From positions 1 to 6,073 of the forward strand of contig CALLQJ010000130.1 in assembly GCA_938014865.1 (NCBI GenBank): a stretch of DNA of 6,073 nt, in the 5' to 3' direction. A model generated the notes under the pieces. That model made no database searches. It saw nothing but the letters and a program-made list of their open reading frames with translations, and was not told the origin of the DNA. The stretch's first letter is position 1. Every line of letters starts with the position of its first letter. A program made the translations under genes and the position numbers. Below, piece by piece: positions 1-5,654 of this stretch. This DNA is from an uncultured Fastidiosipila sp. GTDB lineage: Bacteria; Bacillota; Clostridia; Saccharofermentanales; Fastidiosipilaceae.

Positions 1-895
1 CGTTCGCAACGTCCGAAACTTCTGCACGGGTCGGACGCGGATTGCGGATCATGGAATCGAGCATCTGCGTAGCGGTAATAGAAAGCTTGCCGAGCTCTCT
101 GCAGCGGCGCAGCATACGTTTCTGATAGACCGGCACTTTTTCAACCGGAATCTCAACGCCCAAATCACCGCGCGCGACCATGATGCCGTCACTGGCCGCC
201 ACAATTTCATCGAAATTCATGACGCCTTCGTCATTCTCGATCTTGGAAATGATCTGTATGCCTTCATCCCCGTACTGAGCACAAAGGGCACGGATATCCT
301 CGACGTCCGACGCTTTCCGGATAAAGGAAGCAGCAATAAAATCAAAGCCCTGCTCCACACCGAATTTGATATCGGAACGGTCACGGTCGGTCATAGCCGG
401 CAGATTGGTCACAACGCCGGGAAGGTTAATGCTCTTATAGTCGGAAACCGGACCGGCATTGCGCACGGTGCAGTAAACGTCCTTATTTTCAATCTTGACG
501 ACCTCCAGTTCAACCAGACCGTCATCAATCATGACGCGGTCGCCGGTCTTAAGATCTTCATGAAGATGTTTATAGGAACAGGAAAATTCATGCTCATCTC
601 CGACAATGTCTTCATGACGGATGACAACCTGTTTGCCTTCTTCTAACATCACCGATTTTTCTTTGAACTTGCCGGTACGAATTTCAGGACCTTTCGTATC
701 CAAAAGATAAGCAATCACTTTGCCTTCTTCGGCTGCAATTCGCCGGACACGCTCAAGCCGCTCTTTATGTTCTTCATGAGAACCATGAGAAAAGTTAAAG
801 CGAGCGACATCAAGGCCGTTACGGATAAGCTCCCGAACAACATCATCATTGTCGCAGGCAGGACCTAAAGTACAGAAGATTTTTGTTTTACGCAT
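1..895 (-). CDS. pyk: Pyruvate kinase, N-terminal 298 residues (3' end outside window)
   Basis: Pyruvate kinase transfers phosphate from phosphoenolpyruvate to ADP in the last step of glycolysis, in the cytoplasm. The visible protein starts MRKTKIFCTLGPA and holds the first half of the TIM barrel, the inserted B domain (about residues 72-165) and more of the barrel. Substrate and metal residues are present: R32, the NFSHG motif at 34-38, LLDTKGPEIRT at 64-74, the catalytic lysine K218 in SKIENDEG, MVARGDLGVE at 239-248 and TATQMLDSM at 274-282. E71 corresponds to Glu117 of the muscle enzyme, which in this family marks K+-dependent forms. The ATG at 893-895 has AAGGAG at 901-906, five bases upstream. 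It lies 20 bp after the membrane protein gene on the same strand and probably shares its transcript. The C-terminal regulatory part, and any extra PEP-utiliser domain, lies outside the window. Confidence 0.97.
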   Translation of the reverse strand, partial: MRKTKIFCTLGPACDNDDVVRELIRNGLDVARFNFSHGSHEEHKERLERVRRIAAEEGKVIAYLLDTKGPEIRTGKFKEKSVMLEEGKQVVIRHEDIVGDEHEFSCSYKHLHEDLKTGDRVMIDDGLVELEVVKIENKDVYCTVRNAGPVSDYKSINLPGVVTNLPAMTDRDRSDIKFGVEQGFDFIAASFIRKASDVEDIRALCAQYGDEGIQIISKIENDEGVMNFDEIVAASDGIMVARGDLGVEIPVEKVPVYQKRMLRRCRELGKLSITATQMLDSMIRNPRPTRAEVSDVAN

Positions 896-900
896 ATATT

Positions 901-906
901 CTCCTT
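901..906 (-). promoter_or_regulatory. Ribosome binding site of pyk
   Basis: Minus-strand AAGGAG sits five bases before the pyk ATG. It falls inside the 20-bp gap after the upstream membrane protein gene. A strong independent binding site fits co-transcription of two genes with pyk translated at its own, probably higher, level. Confidence 0.8.
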
Positions 907-915
907 CGTAAACAC

Positions 916-1602
916 TTATGATTTTTCGGCAGATCTTGGCTTATCTGACGAATGACGCGATGCTTTCACGCTTCCCGGATTCGAGCGATACGAACGGTAA
1001 AGCCTTTTCAGCGCCTTGACCACCCGCATCAGCAAGGTATCCCAGAGAAACTGGAAAGCATTAAAGCCTTTTAAAAGCAGTATGGGTACGAAAATAATCA
1101 AAGCCAAAATAATAAGTGCCAGCGCTACGCCGATCAGGACCAAAATACCACCGCCCACGAACAAGCCTGTTACACCGAGTCTTGACGTTGTATCTTCAAG
1201 AAATGAACCGAATGTGTCATTTCCCCATACCAAAATTGAGTTGAACGTAAGTTCTTCCGGCACTACAAGATAAGTCGCCAGGCGGCTTATGCAGTACAAG
1301 AAATAGCTGAGATACTTCACAGAGAGCAAAAATAAAACCGGCAGTCTCAGCAGAAAGGGAAGTTTATAGTAAACCATACAAAGGAAAGGCGTCACAAAGA
1401 AAAGCACGAGCCAGACCGTGCGTAAAAATTCATGGTTCTCCGAAAGAACCATCGAGCCCTTAAGATTCAGGCGCAAGGCCGCATAGGCGAGGACGGCGAA
1501 AAACGCCAGACTGTACCACAGCCAGGTACCCGTATGGCGTCTTGACTCATAATCCGTGTCGCTCCACCAGCTGTGAAGCAATGCACCCTCCAGATAATCC
1601 AT
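916..1602 (-). CDS. Unrecognised polytopic membrane protein upstream of pyk
   Basis: I do not recognise this 228-residue protein and assign no function. Four hydrophobic stretches are visible, at about residues 27-43, 62-79, 81-105 and 145-177; the last is long and almost purely aliphatic (VLIGVALALIILALIIFVPILLL). The N-terminal segment contains acidic residues, paired Trp and RR at 21-22. The C-terminal tail (194-228) is strongly basic and hydrophilic, so by the positive-inside rule both ends are probably cytoplasmic. A loop of about 40 residues between the third and fourth helices (about 106-144) would face outward. The ATG at 1600-1602 has AAAGGA at 1610-1615 with a seven-base spacer; a second ATG at 1608-1610 is out of frame. 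It is the first gene after a candidate promoter at 1644-1652 and is followed by pyk after 20 bp. No signal peptide or catalytic motif is seen. Confidence 0.85.
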   Translation of the reverse strand: MDYLEGALLHSWWSDTDYESRRHTGTWLWYSLAFFAVLAYAALRLNLKGSMVLSENHEFLRTVWLVLFFVTPFLCMVYYKLPFLLRLPVLFLLSVKYLSYFLYCISRLATYLVVPEELTFNSILVWGNDTFGSFLEDTTSRLGVTGLFVGGGILVLIGVALALIILALIIFVPILLLKGFNAFQFLWDTLLMRVVKALKRLYRSYRSNPGSVKASRHSSDKPRSAEKS

Positions 1603-1643
1603 TGACTCATCCTTTCAGTCTTTATCCTTTGCCTATACTATCT

Positions 1644-1652
1644 ATTTTACCA
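1644..1652 (-). promoter_or_regulatory. Extended -10 promoter for the membrane protein-pyk operon
   Basis: On the minus strand TGG precedes TAAAAT (1644-1649), which is five of six matches to TATAAT with the TGn extension. No good -35 is found 16-18 bp upstream, which extended -10 promoters tolerate. Transcription would begin near 1637, giving a leader of about 35 bases that contains the AAAGGA site used by the gene ending at 1602. This is a consensus match by eye, not a mapped start. Confidence 0.45.
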
Positions 1653-1672
1653 GATAAGGCGCCATCTTAGTA

Positions 1673-1681
1673 TGCTATAAT
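1673..1681 (+). promoter_or_regulatory. Perfect extended -10 promoter of rsuA, implying a leaderless transcript
   Basis: TGC followed by a perfect TATAAT (1676-1681) forms a consensus extended -10. The rsuA ATG begins at 1688, six bases beyond the box, which is where transcription normally starts. No -35 match is visible at the right spacing (GATAAG at 1653-1658). There is also no Shine-Dalgarno sequence between the promoter and the ATG, and no room for one in the transcript. The mRNA is therefore predicted to begin at or within a base or two of the start codon. Confidence 0.7.
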
Positions 1682-1687
1682 CGCGGC

Positions 1688-2416
1688 ATGTTCAGATTAG
1701 ATCGTATTTTAGCTAACAGCGGCATCGGCAGCCGTAAAGACGTGAAAAAACTCATACGGCAAGGCAGAGTTTCACTGGACGGAAAGATTCTCGATCGTCC
1801 GGATATACAGCTCTCCGCCGAAGACGCCGGGAGGCTTTGCCTCGACGGCAGGCAGATTTCCGCAAGCCGCTGGCTTTACTATCTCTTAAACAAACCCGCC
1901 GGTTATATTACCGCTATGGACTTATCATCTCAAGCAACAATTCGTGAACTTTTGCCGGATTTCTTTATCGACAAAAAAATCACCCCTGCCGGCCGCCTTG
2001 ATAAAGATACGACCGGACTTTTGCTCTTAACAAATCACGGTGAACTGATCCACCGTCTCCTCTCCCCTAAGTATGAAATCCCGAGGCGTTATTATCTGGA
2101 AACAAAAATTTTAGATCACCCATTTAATCAGGAAGATGTCCGGAAAGTAAAAGAGGGGGTCCGGCTTAACGCCGAAGAACGCGCTCTCCCCGCCGAACTT
2201 GATATTCTCTCGGACACTGCTGCCCGGCTGACGCTTTACGAAGGGAAGTTCCATGAAGTTAAACGCATGATGCATGCACTCGGAAAAGACGTGATCCGCC
2301 TGCATCGTGAAGCCTATGGTCCCATTCATTTAAAGGATGAAGAAATCGGCTGTCTGCGAAGTCTTAGCCCGGAAGAGACAGAAGCTTTGCTGGCCGCCGT
2401 CGCACTGGATACTTAA
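1688..2416 (+). CDS. rsuA: 16S rRNA pseudouridine synthase, RsuA family
   Basis: This family converts one uridine of 16S rRNA to pseudouridine; in E. coli RsuA modifies U516 during small-subunit assembly. The 242-residue protein has an N-terminal S4 RNA-binding domain (about 1-60, beginning MFRLDRILANSGIGSRKDV) and a pseudouridine synthase domain (about 61-235). The catalytic aspartate is D105 in GRLDKDTTG (102-110). The later motif EGKFHEVKRMM (185-195) is the RsuA form, unlike the GRNREVRR form of RluB-type 23S enzymes, so the 16S assignment is favoured. Length is close to E. coli RsuA. The start at 1688 is compelled because the S4 domain begins at once and no other in-frame ATG occurs before residue 77. 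There is no ribosome binding site; the gene appears leaderless. It is divergent from the membrane protein-pyk pair and convergent with the gene ending at 2466. Confidence 0.93.
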   Translation: MFRLDRILANSGIGSRKDVKKLIRQGRVSLDGKILDRPDIQLSAEDAGRLCLDGRQISASRWLYYLLNKPAGYITAMDLSSQATIRELLPDFFIDKKITPAGRLDKDTTGLLLLTNHGELIHRLLSPKYEIPRRYYLETKILDHPFNQEDVRKVKEGVRLNAEERALPAELDILSDTAARLTLYEGKFHEVKRMMHALGKDVIRLHREAYGPIHLKDEEIGCLRSLSPEETEALLAAVALDT

Positions 2417-2436
2417 TGCGCTTCTCTTGAATGGTT

Positions 2437-2481
2437 CGCCTTGCACAATCCGGGAGCTTATCGCATCAGGCGGCTTTTTTT
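2437..2481 (+). terminator. Candidate rho-independent terminator of rsuA
   Basis: CGCCT-TGC (2437-2444) can pair with GCA (2463-2465) and AGGCG (2468-2472), giving an eight-pair stem with a two-base bulge and an 18-base loop. Seven T follow at 2475-2481, then GCTTTT. The distal arm and T tract lie inside the last codons of the convergent gene, where they encode its AKKAA tail. The bulge and large loop make it weaker than the lysS terminator. Confidence 0.4.
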
Positions 2482-3539
2482 GCTTTTGTCTGACCGGCTT
2501 GATCTTCCGCTTCCTGATCAGATTCCGGAGCTTGTGATCCTTCCGCCTCCCCTTCTTCCTCTGAAGCGGGCTGCGTCGTCTCGCCTGCCGCTTGATCGGT
2601 AATAACAGGAACATCGGGGTCGTACCAGGATTCGGCACTCGCCAAGAGCTTGTAGAGTACTTCTTCTGATTTTTCAGGATGCGGCCGATGGAAGCACAAG
2701 GCTAAAATCTGGTTTCTGCCGAAAAGATCCAGACTGTTCAGCATCTGTTTTTCACTCAGATCCAGGCCGTAAATATGCTCTTCGGCGACCTCGCCTTCCG
2801 GCAGAACATCCGGACTGAGTTTTCCTTTGAGCGGTTCCACATAGCCGTCAAAAAGCTCAGGATATTCTTTCTGAAGTTTGGCGCAGACATCATCCAAAGG
2901 AACCAATATGCCCTCGTCAACAATAGAATCATAAATATCACGGTCTAAAACCAGAAGATCCACCTGTTCCGCACCGGTCATCATCAAAGTCAGCTTCATC
3001 TGCGAGCCCATGACCAGCTGCGGGTCCATGCCGGGGCGCTGAGAAATAATATTAAAGCTGAAAACCGGTTTTTCAAGTTCAGGATTCTGCTCTTCAATAA
3101 GGCTTTCCATTTTTACCGGCTCGCCGCTCATGCTGTCATTCCCCTGAATGAAGTCTCCGAAGACCGAGGTCTGAAAATCCGGCGGGGTATTGGTGACGAT
3201 CGTATAAACAAGCCATCCGACAAAGAAAAGGACAATCAGCGTAACGAAAAAAGGCACTTTGCCGTAAGCCCAGATGTTCTTCCAGTCTTTGCGTTTTTTG
3301 CCGAGCACGATTTCATCATCACGCGGATCGGGCGGCGGCGGTTCTACGTAACGGCCGGTGAGAATATCATAGGCCATTGTAATATCAGCAAGCTTATTCA
3401 AAGTTTCTTCATCGGACCTGCCGCGATAACGCTTCGCCAAGAGCGTATAGCGTCTTTCCACGTCATACTTATTAGAGCCCGGCTTGAGCTCTAAAACTTC
3501 GAAAGCTTCTTTTCTTGTCATCTTTTTAGGAGAATCCAC
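2466..3539 (-). CDS. Single-pass membrane protein with a degenerate J-like cytoplasmic domain
   Basis: The 357-residue protein is not a named family to me. Residues 9-63 (EAFEVLELKPGS, DVERRYTLLAKRY, LADITMAYDILTG) have the helix pattern of a DnaJ J domain. The HPD motif needed to stimulate Hsp70 is absent; YRGRSDE stands there. A proline-acidic linker (66-77) and a basic stretch (80-94) lead to one membrane helix at 95-116. A larger C-terminal region (117-310) should lie outside the membrane, followed by a low-complexity Glu/Ala/Gln tail ending in KKAA. Within the outer part, VDLLVLDRDIYDSIVDEGILVPLDDV faintly recalls extracellular solute-binding folds, but I cannot confirm this. The start is GTG at 3539, with AAGGA at 3547-3551 and a seven-base spacer; the ATG at residue 7 has no such site. 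It is convergent with rsuA. A chaperone role is not supported. Confidence 0.85.
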   Translation of the reverse strand: MDSPKKMTRKEAFEVLELKPGSNKYDVERRYTLLAKRYRGRSDEETLNKLADITMAYDILTGRYVEPPPPDPRDDEIVLGKKRKDWKNIWAYGKVPFFVTLIVLFFVGWLVYTIVTNTPPDFQTSVFGDFIQGNDSMSGEPVKMESLIEEQNPELEKPVFSFNIISQRPGMDPQLVMGSQMKLTLMMTGAEQVDLLVLDRDIYDSIVDEGILVPLDDVCAKLQKEYPELFDGYVEPLKGKLSPDVLPEGEVAEEHIYGLDLSEKQMLNSLDLFGRNQILALCFHRPHPEKSEEVLYKLLASAESWYDPDVPVITDQAAGETTQPASEEEGEAEGSQAPESDQEAEDQAGQTKAKKAA

Positions 3540-3577
3540 ACTTAGTTCCTTCCCTCAAGGAGATTTCACACTCACTA

Positions 3578-3588
3578 TTGTGCCACAA
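3578..3588. repeat. Perfect 11-bp dyad in the leader of the J-like gene
   Basis: TTGTG-C-CACAA is a perfect inverted repeat with one central base. It lies about 40 bases upstream of the GTG start at 3539, downstream of the candidate promoter. It could be a small operator or chance; a dyad this short is expected now and then. Confidence 0.25.
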
Positions 3589-3633
3589 GAAACTGAAGAT
3601 TTGGTAAATTTTCCTGATTAAGAAAATTATGGC

Positions 3634-3642
3634 ATTGTATCA
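3634..3642 (-). promoter_or_regulatory. Candidate extended -10 promoter of the J-like membrane protein gene
   Basis: The minus strand reads TGA then TACAAT (3634-3639), five of six matches to TATAAT with a TGn extension. There is no clear -35. Transcription would start near 3627 and leave a leader of about 88 bases. The box begins at the foot of the hairpin that ends the upstream gene. A nearby CATAAT at 3626-3631 is an alternative. Confidence 0.35.
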
Positions 3643-3690
3643 AATCAAATATTCCCCCGTACCGGCTGTTAAAAGCGCGTCGGGGGAATA
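3642..3690 (-). terminator. Long hairpin terminator after the surface protein gene
   Basis: TATTCCCCCG (3650-3659) pairs perfectly with CGGGGGAATA (3681-3690), ten base pairs. The helix continues inward as AC and GCT against AGC and GT around a two-by-two internal loop, leaving a six-base loop at 3668-3673. On the minus strand it is followed by the moderately T-rich TTTGATTTG rather than a pure T run, so termination efficiency is uncertain. It lies 23 bp beyond the surface gene's stop codon. Confidence 0.65.
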
Positions 3691-3713
3691 GATTGATTAA
3701 ACCTAAAAAGCTT

Positions 3714-5339
3714 TTAGTGATTTTGGCTCTTATGTCTGCGTAAAACTACAACTGCTGCAGCTGCGATCATAAACATACCGCTGATCGCTTCCGTCGTCCC
3801 GGCCTGACCGGTTTTCGACAGTTTATTCTCGGCATTAGACGAAGTTGAAATATCGTCATTTGTCAAATTCGTTAGTTCATCTTTCTCGCTTTCAGACATC
3901 TTTGTTTGTTCACTTTCCGGAGTCACTTCTGTTACTTCAGATTTATTTGTTACAGATTCAGTTATATCCGGTATCGATATTGCTTCCGTTGTTGTTGTAG
4001 ATGCTTCCGTCGTTGTTATAGGAGCCTCTGTTGTTGTGGGATTCTCTGTTTCTGTTGTAGGAGCTTCTGTTGCTGTTGTAGGAATCTCCGTCGTTGTTGC
4101 TGGAGCTTTCGTGGTAGTTGTAGGAACCTCCGTTGTTGTGGGAGCCTCCGTCGTCGTTGCAGAAGCCTCTGTCGTCGTTGTTGTTGGAGCTTCCGTCGTT
4201 GTTGTAGGAGCCTCTGTCGTCGTTGTTGGAGCCTCTGTTGTTGTGGGATTCTCTGTTTCTGTTGTAGGCGCCTCCGTCGTCGTTGTAGGCGCCTCCGTTG
4301 TTGTTGACGGAACGGTTGATGTTTGTTGCGTTGTTATAAGAGCTTCAGTTGTAGTCGTTTCAGTAGTAGGGTCCGGAATAATATGTTTTGTTGTAAAAAC
4401 CACTCCTTTTTCCGATTGCCGGACAGTGAGATCAATCATGAGTTCTTCAACTTCATTCTTTGAAAGATATCCGCTTTCCGGAAGAGGACAAAACGCAAAA
4501 GTATACTCTTTGCCATTATAAACCACCTGGCATTTATCATGTTCTAAATACCACTCATAGGATTTATACGGAAATTCATTATATAAGTTTTTAATATCTT
4601 CAAATCCGCCTATATATTTAGCTAAACGACAAAGTAAATCCGGTGATAAATATGAGTCTGTACGGAATCCTAATTTTTCATTTAAGAATCTCGGCGTACA
4701 ATAATCATATGTCGACTTAAAAAATGTCAATCTGCCATGAGAATTTTGATATGTCGCCAAGTATTTTACAATCTCACACAGGTGATTATTGACAGCCCGA
4801 AGCTTCTCTAACGGATTCATCGTTTCATCCGTATACTGATCTAAAAGAGATTGAAACCAATCTTTTTCTGCTTGTGAACTATCAATACAAACAATATCCC
4901 ACTCGTGAATAACTTCTTGAAGTGTCGGATAATAAGAGCCGTTATAGCTAGTATATTCTGTATAAACTAATCGTAACTTATAATTTCCGGGATACTTAGG
5001 AGCAATGGATTTTAATTTGCTGTTTGCAGGCAAATTTTTTAAATTATCAAAACCCCCTAATGGTCCACTACTCACACTTTCAGCAGGAGTACCGTCAGGA
5101 TTTTTAAGCACCAGAGATATATACCTCTTATCTCCTCCGTTACGATCTGTATTCAATATGAAGACTCGACTGTGATTAGAATAAAAAATATTTCCTAAAT
5201 CATCTAAGGGAGTACTTGTGTAGGTATACTCAATTTCTTTTGCCGCAAGTGCATCGTTTATCGGATTAAGAAAACTCAAGAACATCACAGCAATAAGAAC
5301 TGCAGATAAATAAATCCAAATACGATTTTGTTTATTCAT
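3714..5339 (-). CDS. Secreted Thr-rich surface protein with LPXTG-like (LSKTG) sorting signal
   Basis: A 541-residue protein built for export and attachment to the cell wall. Numbering from the start at 5339: a signal peptide (about 1-33, hydrophobic core IWIYLSAVLIAVMFLSFL, cleavage near ALAA-KE), a globular region (34-322), a Thr/Glu/Pro repeat stalk (about 325-453), a Ser/Glu-rich linker, then LSKTG at 507-511, a hydrophobic segment (about 519-533) and a basic tail RRHKSQNH. This is a sortase substrate layout with Ser in place of the usual Pro. The region MNPLEKLRAVNNHLCEIVKY (174-193) followed by H267 and NGKEYTFAFCP (275-285) resembles transglutaminase-like folds, but no convincing Cys-His-Asp triad is seen, so this is tentative. 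I chose the ATG at 5339 because AAAGG at 5347-5351 precedes it by seven bases. An in-frame ATG at 5363 would add eight residues but lacks such a site. The non-repeat part is markedly AT-rich compared with neighbours. Confidence 0.88.
   Translation of the reverse strand: MNKQNRIWIYLSAVLIAVMFLSFLNPINDALAAKEIEYTYTSTPLDDLGNIFYSNHSRVFILNTDRNGGDKRYISLVLKNPDGTPAESVSSGPLGGFDNLKNLPANSKLKSIAPKYPGNYKLRLVYTEYTSYNGSYYPTLQEVIHEWDIVCIDSSQAEKDWFQSLLDQYTDETMNPLEKLRAVNNHLCEIVKYLATYQNSHGRLTFFKSTYDYCTPRFLNEKLGFRTDSYLSPDLLCRLAKYIGGFEDIKNLYNEFPYKSYEWYLEHDKCQVVYNGKEYTFAFCPLPESGYLSKNEVEELMIDLTVRQSEKGVVFTTKHIIPDPTTETTTTEALITTQQTSTVPSTTTEAPTTTTEAPTTETENPTTTEAPTTTTEAPTTTTEAPTTTTTEASATTTEAPTTTEVPTTTTKAPATTTEIPTTATEAPTTETENPTTTEAPITTTEASTTTTEAISIPDITESVTNKSEVTEVTPESEQTKMSESEKDELTNLTNDDISTSSNAENKLSKTGQAGTTEAISGMFMIAAAAVVVLRRHKSQNH
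4021..4061. repeat. 41-bp exact direct repeat, copy 1
   Basis: This 41-base segment is identical to 4228-4268, with 207 bp between equivalent positions. It encodes the T-TETENPTTTEA part of the stalk. It is longer and more exact than the surrounding degenerate heptads, pointing to a recent block duplication or conversion. Confidence 0.85.
4228..4268. repeat. 41-bp exact direct repeat, copy 2
   Basis: This is the second copy of the segment at 4021-4061, base for base over 41 positions. The offset of 207 bp equals 69 codons, so recombination between copies would delete or add 69 residues without a frameshift. Confidence 0.85.
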
Positions 5340-5363
5340 ATTTTGACCTTTCTTTTTCATCAT

Positions 5364-5578
5364 ATTGATTTTTTATCTTATATTTTTACATAATATATCA
5401 TATATATTAAAAATATACATTATGTGTTTCTAACAAATTCATTAACCCGATAATAATTGCAAAAAAATACAAATTAATGATGGAATAATAAAAAGGACAA
5501 GTAAGTACTTCTACTTTATAGCATTTTTTATTGTAAATAGATTGTACCCTGCGTATTCATGATCATACTTAAACTTAC
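5364..5578. other. AT-rich spacer upstream of the surface protein gene
   Basis: These 215 bases hold no supportable gene and are far richer in A and T than any coding part of the window. Several TATAAT-like boxes occur on the minus strand. The best is TGC-TATAAA (5515-5523), an extended -10 with no properly spaced -35; it would give a leader of about 170 bases. Closer AT-only boxes at 5384-5420 are too many to rank. ACATAAT (5388-5394) and ATTATGT (5419-5425) form a loose seven-base inverted repeat. The promoter of the surface gene must lie here unless lysS transcripts read through. Confidence 0.5.
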
Positions 5579-5605
5579 AAAAAACCCCTGCTTTTTCGGC
5601 AGGGG
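5579..5605 (-). terminator. Strong rho-independent terminator of lysS
   Basis: On the minus strand CCCCTGC (5599-5605) pairs with GCAGGGG (5585-5591) around a seven-base loop CGAAAAA, and six T follow. This is a textbook intrinsic terminator 49 bp beyond the lysS stop codon, separating lysS from the surface protein gene. Confidence 0.92.
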
Positions 5606-5654
5606 CAGTAATTCACTCTAAAGTTCCGTCAAACGCACTGAAATCCGGGATCAC

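Larger units (their letters stand above)
3981..4367 (-). repeat. Coding tandem repeat: about 16 Thr-rich heptads
   Basis: This stretch encodes degenerate units of the form TTTTEAP, with the acidic residue recurring every seven residues in most units and every six or eight in a few, so the DNA period is usually 21 bp. Substitutions include ENP, EVP, KAP and EIP. The coding strand is almost only A and C apart from the GAA and GCT/GCC codons. It forms an extended, probably O-glycosylatable stalk between the globular domain and the wall anchor. Every length variant differs by multiples of three bases, so the reading frame is kept. Confidence 0.85.

Noticed and set aside
1016..1273. Plus-strand open frame opposite the membrane protein gene
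   Set aside because: It is antisense to a gene with a good start and clear membrane helices; its Lys/Thr/Pro-rich content is a shadow of hydrophobic codons.
2330..2638. Basic minus-strand open frame overlapping the end of the J-like gene
   Set aside because: It is an out-of-frame shadow of the acidic, repetitive tail of the J-like gene and runs into rsuA; it has no start signal.
3906..4307. Plus-strand Cys/Arg-rich open frame resembling a repeat protein
   Set aside because: It is another frame across the same repeats; the Cys and Arg come from TGT and CGT/CGC triplets of the complement. No start signal supports it.
3981..4367. Possible CRISPR array or noncoding repeat
   Set aside because: Units are about 21 bp, degenerate, without distinct spacers, and maintain one reading frame inside a secreted protein gene.
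4036..4521. Plus-strand open frame rich in Val, Ser and Gly
   Set aside because: It is the complement of the Thr-rich heptads: ACA/ACG/GAA codons read backwards give GTT/GTC/TCT codons. It has no ribosome binding site and ends in unrelated sequence.
5340..5363. Upstream ATG pair at 5358-5363 as the start of the surface protein
   Set aside because: No Shine-Dalgarno precedes it, whereas AAAGG lies seven bases before the ATG at 5339, which begins a well-formed signal peptide.
5499..5530. AAGTA/TACTT hairpin followed by a T run on the plus strand
   Set aside because: Only five A/T-rich pairs would form, and no plus-strand gene lies upstream to terminate.
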